Assembly (NCBI GenBank): GCA_039621445.1
Contig: CP154954.1
Span: forward strand, 51,501,847-51,565,846
DNA from: Euglena gracilis
Lineage: Eukaryota; Euglenida; Euglenophyceae; Euglenales
Direction of reading: 5' to 3'
Length of the DNA stretch: 64,000 nucleotides
Below the pieces are notes generated by a model, which was given only the letters and a program-made list of their open reading frames with translations, was not told the origin of the DNA and searched no databases. Below are positions 34,501 to 41,620 of this stretch, in pieces; the first letter of the stretch is position 1, and each line of letters starts with the position of its first letter. The position numbers and the translations under genes are program-made.

Positions 34501-37500
34501 CTGTATCTCAAACCTCGAACTTCCCGAAATTTCACCTGGTGAAAAAGAACACACCTGATAAGCGGCCAGCAGTGGGCAGGAACCCACAGATGCCGCACAT
34601 GTGGCTTGGGATACGGATAGACCCGCCTATGTCGGTCCCAATACCAATAAGGGAGCCACGAGCAGCAATCAATGCTGCCTCCCCTGTGGGCAAATCGGCA
34701 ATGTGGGTTAATGGATTTCGGGGTTCGGAGAAGGGACACTAAGCAAGGCACTGCAGGCCCACTGGTTGTGGACTGGCTGAGGGCTTGTTGGAACCAGGCT
34801 TTTGCTTCCGAACCCCGGCTTTTGCTCGCGAACGGTCAAGATTCCCAGAGACCCCGACTGGAAAAATTTTCCTCTAGCCCTTTGCACCGATGTGATTATG
34901 GGGTTTTCAACGTGTCTTTTTATCTAGATTTGTTTCTAAAAATGCCAAAACAGGGGGCACTCCTGGGGGCATTTCTGGCAAGAATTCAAATTCAAAAATT
35001 ATCCAAAGCGTTCGTCAGAAAAATTTTCCGCCAGCTGCGGCCCCTAGCAAAGCCCCTCAAGGGCAGGTCCATAAAAAGTTCACTGGTCTATTTTGGACTG
35101 GCTGCAGCCCCCCCCCACCCGCGTGGTCCTTTGCCTGTTTGGAACATGTGGATACAGAATGAACGGCAGCCTTGAACCAGTGGGACCCGGTGGGCCCCCT
35201 TCTTGAGGCAAAAAAACCATTTCTCTCCAGGTTTGGGGGAAGAGTTCTGGGAAAGTTAGGGCCAGGATTAGGGTTAGGGTTAGGATCAGGGTTGGGTTTC
35301 AAGTTTGGCTCAAACCGAAATGGTTGGTTGAACTTTCAACGAAGTGGGAACCCCCCCCCCCGGGATCCTCTGCCGCTGAACTTGCATCCAAAATCGCAAA
35401 CAATTCCTTCAGGCAGGGCTCAGGGCATTTGCATTTGCAGTGGCGAAGCAACCAGAAAGAATATGGAGTAAACGAAGCAAAAGCCACCAATTCTCTGATC
35501 ACAGTTGCACTGGGAAGAGATGACCTCCTGAACTTCCACCAGGAGTTCGTGCCTTGTCAAACGGGTTCTTCGCTTGACCCCACACACGGTTATCAGACTG
35601 CAAGAAAAAATGCATGATATGAGCTACAATATGATGCGGGTAAATTACACCATCAATGCTAGCACCATCAAATCAAATTTGTGAATCAATGTCAAACTTC
35701 CTGCATATTCGCCCATAAAGAGAACATTATGATTTCTCTTGGTATAGAAAATTAATTCAAGGTCTTCTTTTGTCTCAAGAAGTGGGAATGAAGCAGAACT
35801 GTAACAATTCCTCCATAGCTTCGGACTCAAACCAATTGATACCAGTCAGGCTTTTTTAAGGACCCCATGGGGGACCCTGCCAAAAAAATCTGCTTAGGGA
35901 TGGTTAGGGGCATTCCCAAAAATTTCATGCCGCTTCGTGCCGAAACCTATTCTCGGGTCTCTAGATTGCCCCCTCTCTGGATGGTCCCCCTCTGGATTGA
36001 TCCCTCTCTGGATTTGTGTGTCCCACAGGAAATATCTGGAGGGACCCAACTAAAATTTGCCGGACTGAAAAAAAAAAGAAAAAAACAAAGGAAAAATGTA
36101 TTCCACGACCCAGCTGAAAACTGGACCTCCCTCCCCGGTAAGGTGCCAGACATTTTTTTTCTTAAGACACCTTGAAAAAAACTTCCAAAAACCCGGAAAA
36201 AATGCCAAAAAATTTCTGGCCAAAGTACCTTAAAATACCTTAAAATTACCATTCTTACCAATCTGGCAAATGCTTTCTCTAACCAAATGAAATCGCAAAA
36301 TCATACCAAATAAAATCAACTCCAGGATGAAAAATGATCGATGGCATCGTTGGAACATTGTCTCTCAACCCAAACTCGAAAAGATAGGGATTCGCTTTTT
36401 TTTTGATTTTAGACCACGTTCGATGCCCGGGTGGCCCTTGGACCAAACACAACCTTTAAAAAAAAACATTGAAATGCCTCACATTTGCAAATGAAGATTG
36501 GAAGAAAAACTGATTGCAAGTGAAACAAAACAATAAGAGGCTCACATCAGGCTTGCTTTGATTCAGCAAGACCCCCTGGGGGGTTCCGGGGCCAGACCCC
36601 AAGCCAACTCCGCGCCTTCTGCTTCTTTTTCTTGAAAACCCAGCCAACCACAACCCCTCGCCATCACCCACAAGGAGGCTTTCAAACCCTGGAACGATTT
36701 CAGGTCCCCTGGGAAGTTCTGGGGAAAACTATACAAAATACAAACTTACCCCACAAAGTTAAACAAACGCGGCATGAAAAAGATTCCATCTGGCGGTTGT
36801 CCTCATTTTCTCCTTAGTGTTTTCTCCAAGTCAAAAAGTCAAACAGTTCAGAAGGCCAACTTTGCGATTTGACCACAACGTTTTTTTCCTCTGGGTTTTC
36901 AGGGATTCTCTGGACATCAACATAACCCCCCCCCCCCGATCCCCCCCACCATCAGGTCAACTACCAATCAAGAACGGAAAACCCTGCAACACAGGTTGGA
37001 AGATCCGGTTTTGAGATAAACATCTTCTCCATTACAAATGCGCAAAACCCCCCATTTAAGTGCGCGGTGCTCAAACGATGCACAGTGACCAAATAAATGT
37101 CACATCCCCAAGGGCCCGAAAGTGAAGTCCAAAAAAAGTGTGCACCCCTTCCAAAAGCCAATCTTCATTCCTTCGGGTAGTGCCAGAAATAAGTGTCACA
37201 CCCCTGAGGGTCCAAGGCGTCCAAACGGTCCAATAGTGTGCGCACCCGTGCACTTAAAATGGGAAGCGTGTAAAATGTGCAAGTTTACTGTGGCTTGAAC
37301 CTCAACTTTAAAAGCGGAGGAATAAAAATGTTTCCTTGGGACCATTCGCTTTCATTCCACTTTCTTTTCAATTTTGTTTTGGAGGTGATTGAAGGGCAGA
37401 TGGACCTCAGGCAGCATCAAGCATTGCGGCACATTGGTGCGGACAAAAGGAATTGCCCCTTGCTTGCGCAGCAAGGCGACCAAAGCAGCGTCTTCTGTGG

Positions 37501-40500
37501 AGGGCTTGAAAGTCCGGGCGATCACCCCGCACGTAGAATCCTTTCCTTTCATGTCCACACTGTCTTTCACTGCATAGAAAGGAAAAAAAGGAGAAATAAC
37601 TGCAATGTGCAAACTGCAACATTTTCCCAATTTGCCTCGTTCTCAGTTCTTGTTTCAAAAATATGCAGGAATGGGGGTGTGCAATCCAGCGACTTCACTG
37701 GGCTGGATTTGATGAACGCCAGAGAAAGAGGGGTGCCTGTCTGGTAGTGGACAGAACTTTGCCTGAAAGTGAACGCTTTTCTTGGCTTCCGAGGGGTGTA
37801 GAATAAATTTTTCTCGGGGGGGGGCGATATCCTTGACAAGGCCTAATATATCCATTTTTTTGCCACCCAAAGGGCGGCGAGACAGTAGCGATTTTGAAAG
37901 ATGGTACTGGATGTGACAAAAAAATGTGGAAAGTTGTGACATCATGGCACAAATCCATCACAATTTGGAAGCTTTCAAGCCGCCCAATGGACGGCAAGAG
38001 ACAGTGATGCCTTTTGTGTTTTGGGATTTCAAAAAAGAGTGCAAAACACAAAAAAAAGAGACGGTAGTCAGGTTGCCTCCCAAAACCCGCCCCCTCCAGG
38101 CCATTTTGCGTGGAACATAAAAATTACCCTCATCCCCCCCCCAAAGAGTTCCCCCCCAAAGCCCAAAATTTTGGAAATTTTTGGTTTACCCCCCCTCAAA
38201 CTGGCCATTTTCCTTCGGTGCCTTTGGCGCCGAAGGCCAATTTGACACCCCAAAGTGTCCCCCCCCAGAGTGGCCGTTTTGGGGTCGCACAGTGCCTGGA
38301 GGGTGGTCAATTTGAGGGGGGGGTATTGCTGCCCAAAGGGCAGCTGGACAGTAATGCATTTTTCCAAAAAAGCTTCCCTAAAAAGTGCCAAATCCTTCAA
38401 CACAAACGGTGTGCTTTTAAATTTTTGAATTTTAGAAGCCAAGTCAAGACACATGTGTTTCCTAGTGGAGATAATCACAAACAAAAACCCCAAAATTAAA
38501 AAAAGGAAGATGTCCACCCCCTCCGACCCAGAGGTGTGCTCTAGCACTGCCCCCAAAACCCTGCCCCCCTGGGGGGAGGGGTCGTACGCAGGCACCTGAA
38601 AAAACCTTAAAAAAAACTCAAACCCCGTCTTAAAATTTTGGCCAAACTGCCTTAAAACCCCTTAAAAAACCTTTGAAAAAAAACCTTTAAAAATTGGTCC
38701 TAGAAATGTTTTTGAATTTTGAGCAAAAAACAAATTGCAAATTCTCAGCAAATCCATTCAAAGCTCAAAAAAAATTTTTTTTGATTTTTAACCTGGACCG
38801 ACTTTGGTTCGATGCCTGGATGGCTCTTTGACCACCCATGACAAAAAAAAGACACCTTAAAATTCTTTAAAAATTGAAAAAAACCTTGCAAAAACCTTAA
38901 ACCCTGAAAAAACCGCCTTAAAAAAACTCAACCTTTTTTTGAAAAAAATTTGCCTTAAAAATGATAATGCCTGGTCGAAAGTTCCCTGCCCCCTGCCTGC
39001 CCATAGCAGCCCCCCCCCAGGGGGGGGTCTGCACTTCCTTAGAAAGAAAAACTTGAAACCTTGTTTCCCACCACATGCATTGGACAATGGGAAGCTGCTC
39101 ACACCTGAAAAAGGCAAACCATGCAGAGGTCCGAGTAATTTCCCTCCTTGTTGAAGTTCGTCAGCGAGCTCCGCAGCCTTCAATGCCGCAGCAAAATCCT
39201 CCTCAGCAAGGACATCTAGCTGCTCTCCATCAGGGCTGTCCTTGTTGTTCAAAAAAAATACCCTCGCCAACTGGGTGCGCTTCTATGTGGCCCCCAAATG
39301 TCTGATGTTTGTTGATTTTCTTCAGAATTACCATCAAAATGGGGGGTGCACTTTTTGTGGACTGCCGCTTTGACGGGGCAGGTTTTCTGCTGGCCAGGGG
39401 CACGGTTGAACAGGAAATTCAGACAAATTCGAAATCTCTCAGCCAAAATGATCGACATCAGAAAAAAGTTGTGTTTTGACCTTTTGAATTTTGGGCCACA
39501 CACAAAATCAAAAATGCTGGTTCGATGCCCAGACAGCCCCTTGCACCGCCCTGGAAAATGGTGCCTCAAAAAGCGTTAAAAGAATGCCTTAAAAAGCCAT
39601 TGAAAAATGCCTTAAAATGCCTTAAAATCTCACATATGGCATAAAGTCAGGCCCCCTTCCCCAGGTAAGGGGTGGGTAAGGGGTGGGTAAGGGGGGGGGT
39701 AAGGGGGGGGTAAGGGGTGGGTAAGAGGGGGAAGGGGGGGGGGGGGGGGGTGAGGAGGAAGTGTATGGGGATGTTGTTGATTATGTTGCAAAACAGGATG
39801 GATGCGGAGAGCGACAACGGTGACGGTGATGGTGATGAGTAGACACATATCTTCCCCACTTCGCCACACGACAGCCGTCCCTGGTGCCTGGATTGATAAA
39901 ACAATCACCCTCACCACCCTCACAAAAAACCTCCGCTTGGTTGTGACGTTTCACGCCCGTCCTTGTGCTGTGCATTTCGTTGAATAGGTTCCGCTCTTTG
40001 CCCTCAAAATCGACCAGAGACGAGGATGAGGTTATTTTTTGCCGGGGGGGTCCGGGGGGGGCGGGAGCCCCCCCCCCGGGCAATGGAGCAGTTCAATGGG
40101 TCCCGCTACTTGCCATCAAAATGGTGCATCCGAAACATTTTTGCCCCACATGACTTGGGGTAAGGGGTGGGTAAGGGGTGGGTAAGGGGTGGGTAAGGGG
40201 TGGGTAAGGGGGGGGGGGTAAGGCCATCCGCCCTAAGGCCGAGAGTTGGTAACCCGGGTTTACCGAAGCCGCGGGACCATGAGGCCACACTGGAATTTTT
40301 CAAGTCATGGTGTTGTGCCCGCACCATGCATCCCCCACACAGAAAAGTGGGAAGAGTGCAGGAGGCAAGAGCAGCACCGGGGCGCAAGGGTGTAGACCCA
40401 CACTTATGACCAGTTTCCCCCCCCCCCAGGAAACTGTCCTGGGGGGGTCCTGGGGGGGTCCTGGGGGGGTCCTGCTACTTTTGGCAAAAATGTTGCAGCA

Positions 40501-40739
40501 CAAGATGAGGTTATTTTGACGCCCGGGGGGTCCGGGGGGGGGCGGGAGCCCCCCCCGGTAACGGGCGCCGAAGACGCCCGGAACTCCACGGTCAGTGGGT
40601 ACTGTGGCGTGCGGCGGGGCATGTGCGACGCCGAGGAGTGGTGTTTCTTCTGCCTCTCTCGGCACCTTACCTGACAGGGCCACAAAGTGGTCATCCGGGG
40701 GGGCTGGAAGGGCCTCCAGGCCTGCATCGCCCGGGTCTG
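16105..40739 (-). CDS. FAAH: Fatty-acid amide hydrolase-like amidase (amidase-signature family), at least 11 exons
   Basis: Amidases of this type are membrane-associated serine hydrolases that cleave fatty-acid amides such as N-acylethanolamines. Minus-strand exons follow the family order: 40671-40739 (tentative), 39105-39219, 37406-37569, 35525-35597, 34555-34683, 33851-33972, 32980-33053, 32759-32882, 30367-30400 (tentative), 29081-29244, 26929-27060, 20161-20203 (tentative) and 16105-16233. Every consecutive junction from 39.1 to 32.8 kb keeps the frame exactly. The triad Lys (VKDS), cis-Ser (PGGSSGG) and nucleophile Ser (TDIGGSIR) is intact but split over three exons. The order, spacing and C-terminal GLPVAVQ motif match animal FAAH better than plant or bacterial amidases, as far as I can judge by eye. 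Missing: the N-terminus and the segment between PAG and GLPVAVQ. A frameshift near the C-terminus could be real or a sequencing error. Confidence 0.9.
16909..17290. mobile_element. Family A element copy
   Basis: It starts TAGGCATTATTTTTCTTTTAG and carries GCAAAATTTCTGCAAAACC, GGAACATTGTCTATCCGCCC and GGTTCGATGCCCAGATGGC. The right inverted end is lost. Flanking GTTCGGAG (16901-16908) and GGTCGGAG (17284-17291) are 7/8 alike. Confidence 0.6.
17503..18030. repeat. AAATTGCGG minisatellite bounded by inverted GATATC ends
   Basis: Two tandem blocks (17531-17600 and 17897-18010) of AAAAATTGCGG / AAATTGCGG units flank a unique middle. The outer borders are inverted: G-run plus AATTGATATC on the left and GATATCAATT plus C-run on the right. 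The unit translates to Lys/Asn/Cys/Gly repeats (KLRKNCGKIAE), which I regard as non-coding. Confidence 0.8.
18260..18320. repeat. (TG)n microsatellite
   Basis: About 30 TG units. Confidence 0.97.
18446..18675. mobile_element. Degraded family B element
   Basis: The ends ATGGTCCTTAA and TTAAGGACCACCAT are inverted. The interior keeps CGCCCCAGCACAATGAAC and TACAGGGAAAAATAGCC, matching the families at 30855 and 44540. Confidence 0.6.
20161..20203 (-). CDS. FAAH: Candidate FAAH-like exon, PAG motif
   Basis: This 43-nt segment lies between gtgcctaag and donor GTGTGT. It encodes SRYHHSIWYTQHPAG, placed where the family has SYTMLYNCLDFPAG. Phase matches the exon at 26.9 kb. The acceptor lacks a good pyrimidine tract. 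Confidence 0.5.
20330..20357. repeat. Perfect GCGCA palindrome
   Basis: GACGATGTGCGCA, a TT spacer, then the exact reverse complement. The gcgcatttgcgcac motif recurs near 19995-20020, 20497 and 20520-20535. Confidence 0.9.
22508..22553. repeat. (TTG)n microsatellite
   Basis: About 15 TTG units; a short ACT run follows at 22768-22796. Confidence 0.97.
22990..23300. repeat. Tandem duplication, period about 212 bp
   Basis: AAAAAATGGATTTTTCGAAAAT and the following GGGGAACTGCACAGACCCAC recur about 212 bp later with scattered changes; 1.5 copies. Confidence 0.8.
23760..24060. repeat. Tandem duplication, period about 170 bp
   Basis: Modules GACCC..TTTTGACCCAAA, GGGGGTCGAAAAA and GAGGCCAAAAAACAT occur twice in the same order. 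Confidence 0.8.
24300..24610. repeat. Family L repeat, first copy
   Basis: It contains CGGGCCTGGCGGGGAGT, GGAAACTAGAAATC and a GGTGAGCTTCGCTCT end. The same modules occur in the opposite orientation at 46495-46760, and a fragment is at 45127-45165. Confidence 0.8.
25508..25665. repeat. AAATAAGACCCCCCC minisatellite
   Basis: About four units of roughly 35 bp alternating AAATAAGACCCCCC and ATAAAATGGACCCCCC. Related C-run plus AATA units are at 15118-15215, 15427-15500 and 26605. Confidence 0.9.
25755..26150. repeat. Directly repeated G-tract modules with runs over 20 G
   Basis: The module GGTGGGGGG..GGTCCGGACC through a CTGCGGGCCAGGA, a long uninterrupted G-run and ACCCCCCCCACCTAAAC is present twice (about 25762-25846 and 26066-26148). 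Between them lie two GGCGCGAAGCGCC hairpins. Confidence 0.85.
26929..27060 (-). CDS. FAAH: FAAH-like exon, WRKEF...LDAVLCPA segment
   Basis: This 132-nt exon in phase 0 lies between acceptor tatgcatag and donor GTGCCT. It encodes VVGDRNIWRKEFIARWQREK and LDAVLCPAVALPALP, matching the VYRKTVIAQW...LDVVLTPMLAPAL stretch. Confidence 0.95.
28335..28450. repeat. Family G repeat (GAGAGCTTTCGATCGAGGGG)
   Basis: The module GGCTGAATTCTGTGGCCAT plus CTTGAGAGCTTTCGATCGAG recurs at about 58580-58710 and 58890-59010 (same strand) and at 60260-60360 and 62395-62500 (opposite strand). Confidence 0.75.
28640..28960. mobile_element. Family A fragment
   Basis: It carries AGCGAAAAAAGAAGTCAC, GGACCGACGTTTGTTCGATG and CCCAGATGGTTCTTTGGCC; the left end is missing. 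Confidence 0.65.
29081..29244 (-). CDS. FAAH: FAAH-like exon, helical segment before the C-terminal lobe
   Basis: It follows acceptor ctccccag. It encodes FRDGLEGEALLPAYRFLRF and ASLPNCIRPLLGWALRPA, corresponding to the hydrophobic cap helices (LPQWLKGLLAFLVKPLLPRL) thought to contact membranes in animal FAAH. The 3' border is uncertain: GTTTGT after 29081 keeps phase 0 but adds a Phe-rich tail, so a non-GT donor or a missing exon is possible. Confidence 0.8.
30367..30400 (-). CDS. Candidate 34-nt FAAH-like micro-exon
   Basis: It lies between ccttcatcag and the canonical donor GTAAGT. It reads GCETSWELDGI in phase 0 and leaves one base that completes Arg with the next exon; both phases fit their neighbours. 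The residues are only weakly similar to the family, and about 20 family residues would still be absent. Confidence 0.4.
30855..31164. mobile_element. Family B hAT-like miniature element with perfect 8-bp target duplication
   Basis: The left end is CAGGGCGGTCCTTAA and the right end TTAAGGACCGGCCTG; they are inverted apart from one or two mismatches. The flanks are identical: GCGCTGGA at 30847-30854 and 31165-31172. It is 310 bp with no open frame of note. CAGG-type ends plus an 8-bp duplication are typical of hAT transposons, so it was probably mobilised by a hAT transposase encoded elsewhere. Confidence 0.93.
31942..32329. mobile_element. 388-bp TIR element with perfect 8-bp target duplication
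   Basis: The ends are CAGGCATTTGCTTAAGG and its exact reverse complement. The flanks GTTTGGAG at 31934-31941 and 32330-32337 are identical. The interior holds repeated CTAGCTAG/GACTAGCTAG motifs, G/C runs and a CGGCGCTTCGCGCCG hairpin. The TIR resembles that of family A, suggesting the same transposase. Confidence 0.95.
32759..32882 (-). CDS. FAAH: FAAH-like exon, LRxGYY segment
   Basis: This 124-nt exon is separated from the previous one by only 97 bp. It encodes KLRFGFYTFDGYFTPAPA and a following helix (IRAVEETVQALQ), matching PLRVGYYETDNYTMPSPAMRRAV. Donor GTTTGT. Confidence 0.95.
32980..33053 (-). CDS. FAAH: FAAH-like exon, DPTIPPLAW segment
   Basis: This 74-nt exon follows a clean acceptor (ttgcttttgcag). 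It encodes PEMSQMDPTIPPLAWRPD and TTALLE, matching LDPTVPPLPF. It ends in phase 2 at donor GTTTAG, which the next exon's C completes to Phe. Confidence 0.93.
33265..33612. repeat. GCAGCACTATTGGAC repeats in a FAAH-like intron
   Basis: At least five imperfect copies of a GTGCAGCACTATTGGAC motif in two clusters (33265-33345 and 33520-33605). Each contains ATTGG, the reverse of a CCAAT box; whether it binds anything is unknown. Confidence 0.8.
33851..33972 (-). CDS. FAAH: FAAH-like exon, KGC...GPMGR segment
   Basis: This 122-nt exon lies between acceptor atccatccgcag and donor GTGGCT. It encodes KGCRVPRPNDRDGQMAIRAS, then PGPMGRCVDDLHLLMSAWCQ, matching the SVGPMARDVESLALCL segment. Phase matches on both sides. 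Confidence 0.93.
34555..34683 (-). CDS. FAAH: FAAH-like exon carrying the nucleophile Ser
   Basis: This 129-nt exon lies between acceptor gatttgcccacag and donor GTGTGT. It contains TDIGGSIRIPSHMCGICG, the hallmark of the family; the nucleophile Ser codon is 34619-34621. It ends in phase 1 after AGRLS. Confidence 0.97.
35525..35597 (-). CDS. FAAH: FAAH-like exon carrying the cis-Ser
   Basis: This 73-nt exon has a strong acceptor (tttttcttgcag) and donor GTCATC. It encodes SDNRVWGQAKNPFDKARTPG followed by GSSGG; the AGT codon at 35532-35534 is the bridging Ser. Its last base joins GG of the next exon to restore the Gly of GGSSGGEAAL. Confidence 0.95.
36147..36480. mobile_element. Family A element copy
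   Basis: It starts CAGACATTTTTTTTCTTAAG and ends AAACATTGAAATGCCTC. The interior has GAAATCGCAAAATCATACC, GGAACATTGTCTCTC and GTTCGATGCCCGGGTGGCCC. Confidence 0.7.
37406..37569 (-). CDS. FAAH: FAAH-like exon carrying the catalytic Lys
   Basis: This 164-nt exon lies between acceptor cctttctatgcag and donor GTCCAT. The Lys codon at 37565-37567 is the general-base residue. It continues SVDMKGKDSTCGV, then EDAALVALLRKQGAIPFVRT and NVPQCLMLPE, matching KGQDST and GAxPFVxTNVPQ of the family at the same spacing. Confidence 0.95.
38124..38325. mobile_element. Family M miniature element, C/G-run ends
   Basis: The left end is ACCCTCATCCCCCCC and the right end GAGGGGGGGGTA. The interior has CAAACTGGCCATTTTCC, a GCCTTTGGCGCC hairpin and CACCCCAAAGTGTCCCC. 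It matches the reverse complement of the 45968 copy along its length. Confidence 0.8.
38589..38973. mobile_element. Family A element with near-perfect target duplication
   Basis: The left end is CAGGCACCTGAAAAAACC and the right end reads, reversed, CAGGCATTATCATTTTTAAGG. Flanks GTCGTACG (38581-38588) and GTCGAAAG (38974-38981) match at 6 of 8. The GGTTCGATGCCTGGATGGC module is present. Confidence 0.8.
39105..39219 (-). CDS. FAAH: FAAH-like exon: helix before the active site, ends HGLPFS
   Basis: It encodes AEEDFAAALKAAELADELQQ, then GGKLLGPLHGLPFS, ending with one base (G) before donor GTGTGA. That base plus TG of the next exon gives Val, producing HGLPFSVKDS, the family's HGxPxSxK motif. 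The acceptor is uncertain: gagcag at 39220 is assumed, and the frame is open further to about 39270. Confidence 0.85.
39440..39640. mobile_element. Family A fragment
   Basis: GGTTCGATGCCCAGACAGCC, then CCGCCCTGGAAAATGG and repeated GCCTTAAAA tail; the left end is absent. Confidence 0.6.
39660..39752. repeat. GGGTAAGGGGT minisatellite
   Basis: About eight units of GGTAAGGGGTGG / GGTAAGGGGGGG. A second array of the same unit is at 40155-40222. Consecutive GGG runs make G-quadruplexes likely. Confidence 0.92.
40155..40222. repeat. GGGTAAGGGGT minisatellite, second array
   Basis: Six units of GGGGTAAGGGGTG, same orientation as 39660-39752. Confidence 0.92.
40433..40477. repeat. GGGGGGTCCT minisatellite
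   Basis: Four units of TCCTGGGGGG. A longer array with the same unit is at 41497-41620. Both follow a copy of a CCGGAACTCCACGGTCAGTG or AGATGAGGTT module. Confidence 0.9.
40500..40610. repeat. Family K module (AGATGAGGTT ... CCACGGTCAGTGGG)
   Basis: The series CAAGATGAGGTTATTTTGA, G/C-run block, GGGCGCCGAAGACGCCC hairpin and AACTCCACGGTCAGTGGGT is repeated at 41369-41465; a partial third copy begins at about 40024. Confidence 0.85.
40671..40739 (-). CDS. Candidate N-terminal exon of the FAAH-like gene
   Basis: This 69-nt segment lies between acceptor gttgcag and donor GTAAGG, the best donor in the window. It encodes DPGDAGLEALPAPPDDHFVA, similar in composition and position to the NPDLDSEALLALPL stretch before the amidase domain of animal FAAH. 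An exon of about 30 residues is still missing before the 39.2-kb exon. Confidence 0.4.
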
Positions 40740-40869
40740 CTGCAACGGCTGGGACCCGGATTACGATAAACCTTAGTTTTCTGACCCACTTTCTTTCTGA
40801 CGCAACAATCACGGCACCACCGCCGCCCAGGGCGGAAAGAGGAGTGAACGGCACGTACAACCATTGCCC

Positions 40870-40935
40870 CCGCCCCCCGGCCGAGTGGTCCCCCGCATGC
40901 GAGCGACCCAGGTTCAAACCCCGGTCGGGGACGGG
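40870..40935 (+). repeat. tRNA-derived (SINE-like) segment
   Basis: CGGCCGAGTGG (40878-40888) fits the polymerase III A box except its first base, and GGTTCAAACCC (40911-40921) fits the B box. The spacing of 22 nt is shorter than in a true tRNA, and no acceptor stem forms, so this looks like a tRNA relic or SINE head. Confidence 0.5.
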
Positions 40936-41496
40936 GGTACCTCCAGACCGTCCCACCCAGGGTCGAAAAAATAAAAATAGGCTGTGCTCTGGATCCACGA
41001 GGGGCTCGTGACAGCCCCGTCCCGGACGGGTGGTCCACAAACAATAGCACCACTGCTCCCCCACACATGGTGTGTGATGTGCGCCGCGAGCCCCTTGCCG
41101 GTGGACGTCGAGTTCGACAACGACAAGGACCACGACGCCGCCGTACGCACACCGCAACGCATAAACCGGAGAATGGCTGTGTGTTCCCAAACGAGTCATC
41201 ACCCGTCCACCCCGCACAGGGGGTAGGCAGCCTATCGTGGAACGGGGGTTTTGTTCCGAAGAACCAAGCAAGCGGCGGAATCAGATGCCATATCTTGTGC
41301 AAAAAGCTGTGGGGTAGAAATAATGTGGAAAAATGCATACTGCAACTCTTAGGCAAATTTTTTGCCCCACAAGATGAGGTTGTTTTGAAGACCGGGGGGG
41401 TCTAGCCCCCCCCCCGGTAGCGGGCGCCGAAGGCGCCCGGAACTCCACGGTCAGTGGGTCCTGTAGGTACCGCCCCCCGGAAGCTAGAGCAGAAGA

Positions 41497-41620
41497 GGTC
41501 CTGGGGGTCCTGGGGGGGGGGTCCTGGGGGGGTGCTGGGGTGGTCCTGGGGGGGTCCTGGGGGGGGGCCTGGGGGGGTGGGGTCCTGGGGGGGGTCCTGG
41601 GGGGTCCTGGGGGGGGGAAA
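41497..41620. repeat. GGGGGGTCCT minisatellite, long array
   Basis: Roughly eleven units of variable G-run length separated by TCCT, TGCT or CCT; strong G-quadruplex potential on the plus strand. Confidence 0.92.

Noticed and set aside
40300-41271. 323-codon open frame on the minus strand
   Set aside because: It runs through the candidate FAAH-like exon, its donor, family K repeats and the tRNA-like segment; GC-rich repeats keep it open by chance.
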